The position numbers and the translations under genes are program-made. Below are positions 1-7,255 of a DNA stretch of 64,000 bases, one piece after another. Position 1 is the first letter of the stretch. Every line of letters begins with the position of its first letter. Source of the DNA: Methanofastidiosum sp. (GTDB lineage: Archaea > Methanobacteriota_B > Thermococci > Methanofastidiosales > Methanofastidiosaceae); assembly GCA_035362715.1 (NCBI GenBank), contig DAOSDU010000007.1:36896-100895 (forward strand), written 5' to 3'. The notes under the pieces were generated by a model. It was given only the letters and a program-made list of their open reading frames with translations, was not told the origin of the DNA and ran no database searches.

Positions 1-512
1 TCTCTTGCAATTAAAATTCTGTATAGTTCATTAAATACTAGATATGTATAACTATATGTAAAAGATAAAGTGAGAACTAATATCTCCGGTATTTTATAAT
101 ATCTTAGTGATGTGAGTATTTCTTTAAAGGGAGTTATCAAAGTAAATATTATTAAAAATGATACCGCAAGACATACCCGGAAGGTAAAGAGAATTGCATA
201 CTCGAAGGAAGATATGAAAACTTGTGGCAACATAATTGTAAAAATAAATAATGGCATTAAACCTACCCTCCTAAAATAAGGCCCAAGAGGGATCTGGGAT
301 ACTACAATTAATAAAAGTAAATTAAAAAAAATAAAAAATAGCTTATTTGGTGAAAATGTAGAGATACTCAGTAGAACTAGAATTAAAAATCCTATCAATC
401 CTACCCTTGTGTCCACTAATCTTATCGGGCTTTTTACGTTTTCTTGAATAAAGAAAACTTCAAAGTATTGTGAAGCACTTTTAAGAAGTGCTTCTACTGG
501 CTCGTATTTCAA
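1..512 (-). CDS. cbiQ: Cobalt/nickel ECF transporter permease CbiQ (C-terminus beyond window)
   Basis: Reading the minus strand downstream of the cbiN-like gene gives an uninterrupted frame to the window edge. It contains RLVDTRVGLIGFLILVLLSI, several hydrophobic spans, and near the edge a helix with LRYYKIPEILVLTLSFTYSY followed by a LYRILIAR-like arm. These match the CbiQ/EcfT T-component, the membrane subunit that couples the CbiM substrate component to ATPases. The likely start is a TTG at 512 overlapping the upstream TGA (ATTGA overlap); I see no better ATG. About 170 residues are visible and the end is missing because the window begins here. It is the third gene of a cbiM-cbiN-cbiQ operon; the ATPase CbiO would be expected just outside. 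Confidence 0.85.
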   Translation of the reverse strand, partial: MKYEPVEALLKSASQYFEVFFIQENVKSPIRLVDTRVGLIGFLILVLLSISTFSPNKLFFIFFNLLLLIVVSQIPLGPYFRRVGLMPLFIFTIMLPQVFISSFEYAILFTFRVCLAVSFLIIFTLITPFKEILTSLRYYKIPEILVLTLSFTYSYTYLVFNELYRILIAR

Positions 513-811
513 TTCCTTCGACCTTTAATTGCCATGGTAACTCCTAGCATGATTATAAGAGTTACTATAGATCCTACTAGGCCAGCTAAAAAGGTACCAA
601 AGGGTGAATCTATCCCAGGCACCGAATAGTCTGGCAGGATACCGCCATAAATTGGACTTTCTTCTGCCCCAAGATGTTCTGCGGACTTTTCCAAGGGCTC
701 AGAATATCCTACAGCATCAGCTGCTAAAGCAAATAGAGGAGATAGTATTATGGCAACTAAGATTACTAGTAATGCTTGTTTATGTTCTATAACAAAATTT
801 TTGAAGTTCAT
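509..811 (-). CDS. CbiN/NikN-like PDGLE-type accessory subunit of the Ni/Co importer
   Basis: 100 residues with one hydrophobic span near the N-terminus (ALLVILVAIILSPLFALAA), an extracytoplasmic stretch with SEPLEKSAEHLG and a second span at the C-terminus ending in charged KGRRN. The middle resembles the PDGLE motif found in the small subunit of nickel-type ECF transporters (SPDGLEK.AE.LG), here degenerate. Its ATG overlaps the cbiM stop by four bases and its stop overlaps the cbiQ start, so translation is probably coupled. Such subunits assist metal loading of CbiM/NikM. Whether the metal is nickel or cobalt cannot be decided from sequence; the PDGLE-like segment leans toward nickel. Confidence 0.8.
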   Translation of the reverse strand: MNFKNFVIEHKQALLVILVAIILSPLFALAADAVGYSEPLEKSAEHLGAEESPIYGGILPDYSVPGIDSPFGTFLAGLVGSIVTLIIMLGVTMAIKGRRN

Positions 812-1467
812 CTTTTTTCACCCCTAGCCTTATTCTGGGCCTCATCTGAAATATATAAGATATCGCTACGATTTTTCTCAATATATGAGATAACAGCAAC
901 TGTAATCAAACCCTCTATTATTCCCAAGGCACCGTGCCATATTCCCATTATGGGTACTGTAGTATTTATTGAGTACTGGAAAGTAGAAGATAGACCAGTA
1001 GCTATTCCAGTATTGATTGCCCCTAATGTTATTCCAATCCAACCTGCAACAAATGCGGCTATTTTGGTATTTTTCTTGCTTAGAAATTTGTATATATAGT
1101 AAGCTACGAATACATCAACGATTGCCATACTAAAAAGGTTAGTTCCCAGAGTAGTAATACCTCCGTCTCCAAATACTAATGCTTGGATTACTACAACAGA
1201 TGTCATAGCTATACACCCTAAAAACGGGCCTAAAATTATTGCTGCAACAGCACCACCGACAAAATGTGCAGAAGTTCCACCAGGAATTGGCCAGTTTAGC
1301 ATTTGTGCGGCAAATATACCTGCGGCAACTAAACCCGCAATAGGTACTCTTTTTTCATTTATGCCATCTTTTTTTATTTTATAAATACATATTCCAACGA
1401 CTATAGCAGTAAGTACATAGTATACCAGTGCTATGTTCATGTCTAAAAATCCATCTGGTATGTGCAT
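808..1467 (-). CDS. cbiM: Cobalt/nickel ECF transporter substrate-binding component CbiM
   Basis: 219-residue polytopic membrane protein starting MHIPDGFLD. The N-terminal Met-His is the family signature; the free amino group and His2 help coordinate the metal ion. GGTSAHFVGGAVAAIILGPF and the GDGGITTLGTNLFSMAIVD stretch are also typical S-component motifs. It begins an operon with the cbiN-like gene and cbiQ. Upstream lie a TATA-like box and two strong palindromes, so uptake is likely metal-regulated. Users of the metal visible in this window are hypB and a CooS homologue (nickel) and the B12-dependent ribonucleotide reductase (cobalt). Confidence 0.93.
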   Translation of the reverse strand: MHIPDGFLDMNIALVYYVLTAIVVGICIYKIKKDGINEKRVPIAGLVAAGIFAAQMLNWPIPGGTSAHFVGGAVAAIILGPFLGCIAMTSVVVIQALVFGDGGITTLGTNLFSMAIVDVFVAYYIYKFLSKKNTKIAAFVAGWIGITLGAINTGIATGLSSTFQYSINTTVPIMGIWHGALGIIEGLITVAVISYIEKNRSDILYISDEAQNKARGEKR

Positions 1468-1478
1468 TTTATTCCCTC

Positions 1479-1536
1479 GTGTTACTAATTTAGAATTAGT
1501 AACACTTGATTAGGATATCCTAATGTTTATAAGTCT
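1479..1536 (-). promoter_or_regulatory. cbiM promoter with two palindromic operator candidates
   Basis: Upstream of cbiM on the minus strand is a TATA-like CTTATAAAC (about 1526-1534). Just downstream of it is a perfect 16-bp palindrome ATTAGGATATCCTAAT (1509-1524). Next comes a 12-bp perfect inverted repeat, arms GTGTTACTAATT (1479-1490) and AATTAGTAACAC (1494-1505), separated by TAG. The first overlaps the expected transcription start and the second lies in the leader, as expected for repression. A further half-site AATTAGTAAT sits at 1576-1585. The regulator is unknown; NikR- or DtxR-like repressors are candidates. Confidence 0.6.
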
Positions 1537-1592
1537 TTTGTAGGGATGGTCTTGGAGCTCTATTGTGCGATTAATAATTAGTAATCTAGTTA

Positions 1593-1634
1593 TAGTTAGT
1601 TAAGTTAAACTAAAACGATTTTACTAAGTTTATT
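1593..1634. repeat. 42-bp direct repeat, copy A, at the 3' end of the DUF1638 gene
   Basis: Matches 2554-2595 at 39 of 42 positions by eye. The shared core includes CGATTTTACTAAGTTTATT (C/T variable at its first base). Copy A overlaps the stop codon of the DUF1638 gene (stop at 1630-1632). The two copies are 961 bp apart in the same orientation and bracket that one gene. Confidence 0.8.
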
Positions 1635-2502
1635 TCTCATAAATTTCTGAGATTGTCCTTTCAAGACTATCGTTTAATAGTCTAATAGTACCTTCTCTAT
1701 AGGACAGTCTTAGATCTATTTCAGAAGATATTGTTTCACATTTATTTTTGTATTCTGGACAATTAGAACAATCATATTCTAATGCAACAATCTGATTATA
1801 ATTCGCTTCTCTTAGTAAATATTTTGTCATTTCAGTGCCATCAAATTTTTCAATTCCCAATTTATCTCCGATTTCTTTTAGCCGGTTTTCACCTATAGTT
1901 TCAATTTTTCTTTTACTGAAAAGTCCCCAATGACTAGCATACCCCGGAGTCAAAAAAAATGTACCAGGTTCTTTAGTTAATATCTCTAAATACTCGGATT
2001 TACTACCTAGAAGAGCACATACACAGTCATCAACTATTTCTTTATTTTCATCCTTTAGAATATCAAAAGGTATTCTTACTCGATTATCTTTCAACATACC
2101 TTCTAGGTTATTCATGGAATTGCCACATAATCCATAATAAAGCAGAAGATAGTCAGAATGTTTCTGCAATTCTATACAAGCTTTCAATACTTCTTCTTTT
2201 AATTCTCCTGGGCTATAATGGAGAAATAGTGGCAACATATATACTATTAATTCAAGTTTTTCTTCTCTTTTGAGGTATCTTGGGGCAAATAATTCCCTAG
2301 CTATCTTTATTTTTTCATAAGGAAAGTTACTTCTGATAACGTTCTCAAAATACTTTGAAGACTCTGTATCTACAATAATTATTTTACCTATTTCGGGATG
2401 TTCTTTTATAACAAATAAAAGTTCATCTTCAAATACTTCACAACTTATAATTCCAATTCTCTTAGAATTTTGTTTGTTAGTATCATCTAATTTCTGGAGC
2501 AT
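1630..2502 (-). CDS. DUF1638 family protein
   Basis: 290 residues. Near the start is IGIISCEVFEDELLFVIKEH and in the middle YYGLCGNSMNNLEG; both fit DUF1638, a family of unknown function common in methanogens and other anaerobes, often near corrinoid-dependent methyltransferases. Toward the C-terminus is CSNCPEYKNKC, a possible metal or cluster site. No signal peptide or membrane span is seen, so it is probably cytoplasmic. It is transcribed alone, divergent from iorA and next to the Ni/Co importer, with a 42-bp direct repeat at each end. A metal- or corrinoid-related role is inference only. Confidence 0.75.
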   Translation of the reverse strand: MLQKLDDTNKQNSKRIGIISCEVFEDELLFVIKEHPEIGKIIIVDTESSKYFENVIRSNFPYEKIKIARELFAPRYLKREEKLELIVYMLPLFLHYSPGELKEEVLKACIELQKHSDYLLLYYGLCGNSMNNLEGMLKDNRVRIPFDILKDENKEIVDDCVCALLGSKSEYLEILTKEPGTFFLTPGYASHWGLFSKRKIETIGENRLKEIGDKLGIEKFDGTEMTKYLLREANYNQIVALEYDCSNCPEYKNKCETISSEIDLRLSYREGTIRLLNDSLERTISEIYEK

Positions 2503-2553
2503 ATTACCAATTAACTCTGATTCTTATTTTTAAGAGTTTTCATTAATTAGATC

Positions 2554-2595
2554 TAGTTAATTAAGTTTAACTAAAATGATTTTACTAAGTTTATT
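2554..2595. repeat. 42-bp direct repeat, copy B, in the DUF1638/iorA intergenic region
   Basis: Second copy of the repeat at 1593-1634. This copy begins TAGTTAATTAAGTTTAACTA, which contains inverted arms TAGTTAA and TTAACTA. It sits 52 bp upstream of the DUF1638 start, where a promoter or operator would be. The divergent iorA promoter is a separate element: a T/A-rich box around 2665-2675 is about 24 bp from the iorA ATG, suggesting a leaderless iorA transcript. Confidence 0.75.
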
Positions 2596-2693
2596 CAAAA
2601 AATATTTTAATATACTGTTGATAAGAAATAACTTTTCTTATATATTATAGTTGTGATAATAAGTTTTTTAAAAGATTACATCGTTGATAAATC

Positions 2694-4472
2694 ATGAAAA
2701 GAGAACTTCTAATGGGCAATGAAGCAATTGCCTTAGGCGCTTTTGAAGCCGGTGTTGAAGTTGTTGCAGCCTATCCTGGTACACCATCAACAGAAATTCC
2801 TGAGACTGCTGCACGATTTGCCAAACAGTACGGCGTTTATGTTGAATTTTCTACTAATGAGAAGGTTGCACTCGAGGTAGGAATCGGGGCATCTTGGGCG
2901 GGAAAAAGAGCCCTTGTAACAATGAAGCATGTCGGAGTTAATGTTGCATCTGATTCGTTTATGACTTTAGCTTATACAGGTGTTGACGGAGGATTTGTCC
3001 TTGTTTCTGCTGATGAGCCAGAATGCCATTCTTCTCAGAATGAGCAGGATAATAGAATATATGCCAGATTTGCAAATGTACCATGTTTAGATCCATCTTC
3101 TGCTCAGGAATGCAGGGATATGATAATATTTGCATATGACCTATCTGAGTTGTTTTCTATACCTGTAATTTTAAGGCCAACTACTAGAGTATGTCACGGA
3201 AGGGGAGATGTAGAGTTAGGAGAAATAAATATCCAAAAAAGAGAAGGTAAATTCACAAAGGATGTTACAAAGTATGTCACCGTTCCATCTCACACAAGGG
3301 TATTACATAAAAAGCTTTTAGAGAAAATGGAAAAAATTAGAGAATTTGTTGAGAATTCTAATCTTAATTATGCTATCCCCGGGGACGGAAAGACTGGGAT
3401 CATTGTCATTGGAGCATCTTTTAATTATTTGATGGAATCTCTGAATATTTTAGGCATTAACCCCCCAATATTAAAAATTGGAGTTTCACATCCTTTAGCA
3501 AAAAATAAAGTATTATCCTTTATTAAAGATCTTGAAAAAGTCGTAATTGTTGAAGAACTTGAGCCAGTTATCGAAAATGATGTAAAAATATTAATGGCCG
3601 AGAACCAATTGAACTTGAAGCTGTATGGGAAGAATATATTTTCAAGAACTGGTGAGTATTCTACGGATCTAGTAACTGAAATACTTTCAAAATTTTTTAG
3701 GATTGATGTATCTAAAGAACAACCTAAAAATATTACTATTCCTAATAGGGCTCCATTATTATGTGCTGGATGTCCACACAGATCAACGTTTTATGCAATA
3801 AAAAAGGTAACTAGAGGGAAGGCCATATTCCCCTCGGATATCGGTTGCTATACTCTTGGATTCTCAAGACCTCTCCAGACAGTTGATACATGCATTGCCA
3901 TGGGCTCAAGTTTTGGGATAGCATGCGGTCTTGCAAAATCTGTAAATGAGCCAATTGTTGCAACTTTGGGGGACTCTACATTTTTCCATGCAGGAATACC
4001 TCCATTAATCAATGCCAAATATAACAATGCCAAGATTGTAGCAGTGATCCTTGACAATTTAACTACCGCTATGACTGGTCATCAACCTCATCCTGGAACG
4101 CAGCTAACTGCTATGGGAGAACCTGCAAGCCCTGTATCTATTGAGAAGCTGATTGCCGGTATGGATATACCAGTCGAAGTCGTAAATGCAACTGATGTAA
4201 AAAGCATTGAAGATGCTCTAAAAAGAGCACTTGAAAGTGAACAGGTATATGCTATTGTATCAAGAGGGCCATGTGTTCTCCTAAAGGGCATAGATAAGAG
4301 GCCCATCTATAGGGTAGAAGTATCTATATGCAGGGCATGCAAAGCATGTATCAAGCTATCGGGGTGCCCTGCTTTAGAATTTAAGGATGGTCACTCAAGT
4401 ATTAATCCAACAGTATGCACTGGATGCGGATTATGCGCCCACATATGTCCTGTAGAAGCAATAGTTAGATAA
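2694..4472 (+). CDS. iorA: Indolepyruvate:ferredoxin oxidoreductase alpha subunit (IorA)
   Basis: 592 residues. The N-terminal pyrimidine-binding half has GNEAIALGAFEAGVEVVAAY PGTPSTEI. The thiamine-pyrophosphate half has CAGCPHRS (near 356) and GDSTFFH (near 426) followed by the distal Asn-containing segment LDNLTTAMTGHQPHPGTQ. The C-terminus (from about 545) has two ferredoxin-like motifs, CRACKACIKLSGCP and CTGCGLCAHICP. This is the standard IorA architecture, oxidatively decarboxylating aryl pyruvates to aryl-acetyl-CoA with ferredoxin reduction. The partner iorB is not adjacent; the next genes are sulfur-transfer proteins, so it must be elsewhere or absent. Length and cluster motifs look intact. 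Confidence 0.93.
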   Translation: MKRELLMGNEAIALGAFEAGVEVVAAYPGTPSTEIPETAARFAKQYGVYVEFSTNEKVALEVGIGASWAGKRALVTMKHVGVNVASDSFMTLAYTGVDGGFVLVSADEPECHSSQNEQDNRIYARFANVPCLDPSSAQECRDMIIFAYDLSELFSIPVILRPTTRVCHGRGDVELGEINIQKREGKFTKDVTKYVTVPSHTRVLHKKLLEKMEKIREFVENSNLNYAIPGDGKTGIIVIGASFNYLMESLNILGINPPILKIGVSHPLAKNKVLSFIKDLEKVVIVEELEPVIENDVKILMAENQLNLKLYGKNIFSRTGEYSTDLVTEILSKFFRIDVSKEQPKNITIPNRAPLLCAGCPHRSTFYAIKKVTRGKAIFPSDIGCYTLGFSRPLQTVDTCIAMGSSFGIACGLAKSVNEPIVATLGDSTFFHAGIPPLINAKYNNAKIVAVILDNLTTAMTGHQPHPGTQLTAMGEPASPVSIEKLIAGMDIPVEVVNATDVKSIEDALKRALESEQVYAIVSRGPCVLLKGIDKRPIYRVEVSICRACKACIKLSGCPALEFKDGHSSINPTVCTGCGLCAHICPVEAIVR

Positions 4473-4653
4473 TATTTAATATATTTCTTCTATTTTATAT
4501 TGAATATTTTTCATATTTAAAATCTATATTTTTTTAAAAGTAATAAAAATTTTTAAGTATATTATTTATTGCCGTTAGGCTTTTAACATTGAAAAATCAA
4601 ATATATTGAAGGTTGTATATTAATATTCTTATAATCTCAAGGGAGTTGAAGAA

Positions 4654-4878
4654 ATGGTGGAAATAAAAATTGATGTTAAAGGTCAAACTTGTCCTGTACC
4701 CCTAGTTGAATGTAGAAAAGCGTTGCGAAAAGCAGCAGTTGGAGATATAGTCGAGATAGAGGGAACACATCCTGCGTCTAAGAAGGAAATACCCATGGCT
4801 GTGAAGGCGTTAGGGTATAAGATTGTATCCATTGAAGAGGAGGGCAATACGTGGAAGATAAAAATATGCAAGAATTAG
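4654..4878 (+). CDS. TusA/SirA-like sulfurtransferase
   Basis: 74 residues, a single TusA domain with the CPVP motif (Cys13) in VKGQTCPVPLVECRKAL. The cysteine carries a persulfide in this family. A good ribosome site (AGGGAGTTG) precedes the ATG. The end overlaps the following DsrE-type gene by 28 bases when that gene uses its GTG start. TusA and DsrE-type proteins typically exchange sulfane sulfur, and the next two genes encode an IscS-like and an IscU-like protein, so the run reads as a sulfur relay feeding iron-sulfur assembly. Confidence 0.9.
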   Translation: MVEIKIDVKGQTCPVPLVECRKALRKAAVGDIVEIEGTHPASKKEIPMAVKALGYKIVSIEEEGNTWKIKICKN

Positions 4879-5306
4879 CTAATCAAAAAAAGAATAAAGC
4901 CACGATAATTGTTCATAGCGGGGATATGGATAAAATTTACAGTGCACTAATAATAGGAAATGGAGCACTTTCAATGGGCATGGAAGTTTCGTTGTACTTC
5001 ACTTTTTTTGGACTTCAGAGATTAAAGAAAGGCGGGCTTGAAAAAGGGCCACTCTCAAAGATGCACATGCTGGGATTAGGTAAAATGATGATAAAGAAGA
5101 AAATGGAAAAAGCTAATGTGGCTTCTTTAGAGAAAATGATAACAGACTTCAAAGAACTTGGAGGTAAAATACTGGCTTGTGATATGACTATGGAGGTAAT
5201 GGGAGTAAAGCCTGAAGATCTAAGACAAGACCTAATTAATGATTACTGTTCTGTTGGGACATATATTCAAGAAGCAATGGAATCAAGCATGACGCTGTTT
5301 ATTTAA
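4851..5306 (+). CDS. DsrE-family (DsrE2-like) sulfur carrier protein
   Basis: 151 residues. An N-terminal beta-alpha unit (ATIIVHSGDMDKIYSALIIG), FFTFFGL-like hydrophobic strand, and Cys110 in ILACDMTMEVMGVKPEDL, the position of the conserved sulfur-carrying cysteine of DsrE2-type proteins. The GTG at 4851 is supported by GGAGGG at 4839-4844 with good spacing; an in-frame ATG at 4866 is the alternative. Either start overlaps tusA, consistent with co-translation. No membrane spans. Likely partner: the upstream TusA. Confidence 0.85.
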   Translation: MEDKNMQELANQKKNKATIIVHSGDMDKIYSALIIGNGALSMGMEVSLYFTFFGLQRLKKGGLEKGPLSKMHMLGLGKMMIKKKMEKANVASLEKMITDFKELGGKILACDMTMEVMGVKPEDLRQDLINDYCSVGTYIQEAMESSMTLFI

Positions 5307-5320
5307 TATGGTGAATCAGA

Positions 5321-6487
5321 ATGGAAAAAAATATTTACCTTGATAATGCGGCCGCAACAAGATTGGACGAGAGAGTTTTAGAATCTATGAAAAAATATTT
5401 CTTTGAAGTATATGCAGTTGCAACTTCAGAATTTGGATATTCGTTAGGCATTGAAGCTAGAGAATCTCTAGATGAGGCTAGAGGATTTATTGCCAATTAT
5501 ATTGGAGCTGATTTTGGAGAAATTATTTTCACTTCAGGAAGCACTGAATCTAGTAATATGGCCTTAAAAGGAGTTGCAATGGCACTAAAAGAAAAAAAAG
5601 GCAAGCACATAATTGTATCAAAAATTGAAGACTTTCCAGTTCTTAATAGTGCAAGGAGTCTTGAAAAACAGGGATTTGAAGTTACCTATCTTGATGTTGA
5701 CCAATATGGGCTGATTGACTTTGATCAGCTTGAAAAATCTATAAGAAAAGACACTATTCTAGTATCAATTCAGCATGCCAATCAAGAGATTGGCACAATG
5801 CAAGACATTGCTAAAATAGCAAACATTTGTAAAAATAAAAGTGTGCTTTTTCACACAGATGCAACACATACCTTCACAAGAGTTCCAATTGATGTTAGGA
5901 AAATTCCAGTTGATCTAGTTACTTTGTCTGCTCACACTATCCATGGACCTAAAGAGACGGGAGCATTATTTATCCGTAAGAACACTCCGTTCTCAAAGTG
6001 GATGGACGGAGGATTTCAAGAATTTAACAAGCGTGCAGGATTAGAAAATATCCCTGGGGCGGTAGGATTTGCAAAAGCTATTGAACTAGTAACTCCTGAA
6101 GAGACTAAGAAAATGGAGCAGATGAGAGATCACCTCGTTAAAAGAGTATTATCTGAGATACCAGACACAACTTTGAATGGGCATAAAGAAAAAAGAATTC
6201 CTCAAAATGCGAATATTACATTTCACTATGTAGAAGGAGAATCAATTACGCTTCATCTTGACATGAGAGGATTTTCGGTCAGTACAGGTTCTGCATGCTT
6301 CAGTAAATCCCTTGAGGCAAGCCATGTTATAATGGGCATCGGTGGGGATCACGAGAGGGCGCATGGTTCTGTTCGATTTACATTTGGCAGATACAATACT
6401 ATTGATGATGTTGATTCGATTGTGAATAATATATCTGAAGTTGTAACGGAACTTAGAAAAATTAGCCCGTTGGGCAAGAATCGATAA
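5321..6487 (+). CDS. IscS/NifS-like protein lacking the PLP-binding lysine (probable non-desulfurase)
   Basis: 388 residues, full-length fold type I aminotransferase-like protein that aligns without gaps to E. coli IscS through the active site. The Schiff-base lysine position is Thr206 (SAHTIHGPKE instead of SGHKIYGPKG). Three other cofactor contacts are changed: His104 to Asp (KIEDFPV), Asn155 to Gln (ANQEIG) and Gln183 to His (DATHTF). Kept are Asp180, His205, the GSTES loop, the catalytic cysteine (Cys326 in STGSACFS) and the Arg of SVRFTFGR. Archaeoglobus fulgidus IscS, also reported to lack this lysine, has no desulfurase activity, so this is probably a scaffold or persulfide/cysteine donor to IscU. 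The downstream IscU-like gene is 12 bp away. Confidence 0.9.
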   Translation: MEKNIYLDNAAATRLDERVLESMKKYFFEVYAVATSEFGYSLGIEARESLDEARGFIANYIGADFGEIIFTSGSTESSNMALKGVAMALKEKKGKHIIVSKIEDFPVLNSARSLEKQGFEVTYLDVDQYGLIDFDQLEKSIRKDTILVSIQHANQEIGTMQDIAKIANICKNKSVLFHTDATHTFTRVPIDVRKIPVDLVTLSAHTIHGPKETGALFIRKNTPFSKWMDGGFQEFNKRAGLENIPGAVGFAKAIELVTPEETKKMEQMRDHLVKRVLSEIPDTTLNGHKEKRIPQNANITFHYVEGESITLHLDMRGFSVSTGSACFSKSLEASHVIMGIGGDHERAHGSVRFTFGRYNTIDDVDSIVNNISEVVTELRKISPLGKNR

Positions 6488-6499
6488 GGAGGGAATGAT

Positions 6500-7135
6500 A
6501 TGAAATTTCCATATAGTGAAAAAGTGTTGGAGCATTTTCGTCATCCACATAACGTAGGTAAAATAGAAAATCCAGATGGCAAAGCAACCGAAGGAAGCCC
6601 TGCATGCGGGGACATGGTTTCAGTTTATATAAAAGTAAATCCTATGAATAAGGTTATTGAGGATATAAAATTTGAGTCTTATGGTTGTGCATCCAATATT
6701 GCAACAGGCTCGATTATTACCGATATGGCCAAGGGAAAAACTCTTGAGGAAGCAAAGAAAATTACTTGGCAACAGGCAGCAGATGCTTTAGGGGGATTAC
6801 CGACAATAAAAGCGCACTGCTCGGTATTGGCTGTTGAAGGACTAAGGGCAGCAATCCAAAACTATGAAGAAAAACATGGAATTATCGCAGAGAAAGTTCC
6901 TACAACAATAGAGATTGTGAACAATAGATTGAAGAAAGTGATGAATCCTTTAACAGGTCTTGATGTTGTTAGAACAAATCTTATTAAGAAAATAGAAATC
7001 AACAACGGTAAAGTTTTACTTACAATAGATCTGCCCTCCAATCATCAATTCGCCAATTCGATAAGAGAAGAGATCAAAGAAAAGATTGAAACTTTATGGG
7101 ATGTAAAAGAAGTAAGTGTTGAGTTTATAGATTAA
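6500..7135 (+). CDS. IscU scaffold fused to a MIP18/DUF59-type domain
   Basis: 211 residues. Residues 1-130 are an IscU domain with ligand cysteines Cys36 (PACGDM, with Asp38), Cys63 (YGCASN) and Cys107 (AHCSVLA). Residues about 134-211 read as a MIP18/DUF59-type domain: KVMNPLTGLDVVRTNLIKKI, a strand NGKVLLTIDL and a terminal strand DVKEVSVEFID. MIP18-type proteins (SufT, PaaD-like) act in iron-sulfur maturation and delivery. A strong GGAGGG precedes the ATG. The protein closes the sulfur-relay run, and T-rich sequence follows. I do not see the CxxC of a NifU C-terminal domain, so it is not simply NifU. Confidence 0.85.
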   Translation: MKFPYSEKVLEHFRHPHNVGKIENPDGKATEGSPACGDMVSVYIKVNPMNKVIEDIKFESYGCASNIATGSIITDMAKGKTLEEAKKITWQQAADALGGLPTIKAHCSVLAVEGLRAAIQNYEEKHGIIAEKVPTTIEIVNNRLKKVMNPLTGLDVVRTNLIKKIEINNGKVLLTIDLPSNHQFANSIREEIKEKIETLWDVKEVSVEFID

Positions 7136-7150
7136 TTTTTTTATATTAAT
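7134..7150 (+). terminator. Oligo-T terminator after the sulfur-relay run
   Basis: Run of seven T residues directly after the IscU-fusion stop codon, followed by more T/A-rich sequence. Archaeal transcription commonly ends at such T tracts without a hairpin. Confidence 0.4.
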
Positions 7151-7255
7151 TATTATTTTATCATTTGCTTTAGATTTAGCTTTACCCATAAGTTAATAAA
7201 ATAATATATCTCATCATGATTAAGGCAATCCTGTAAAAATCCAAAGGTATTAATT

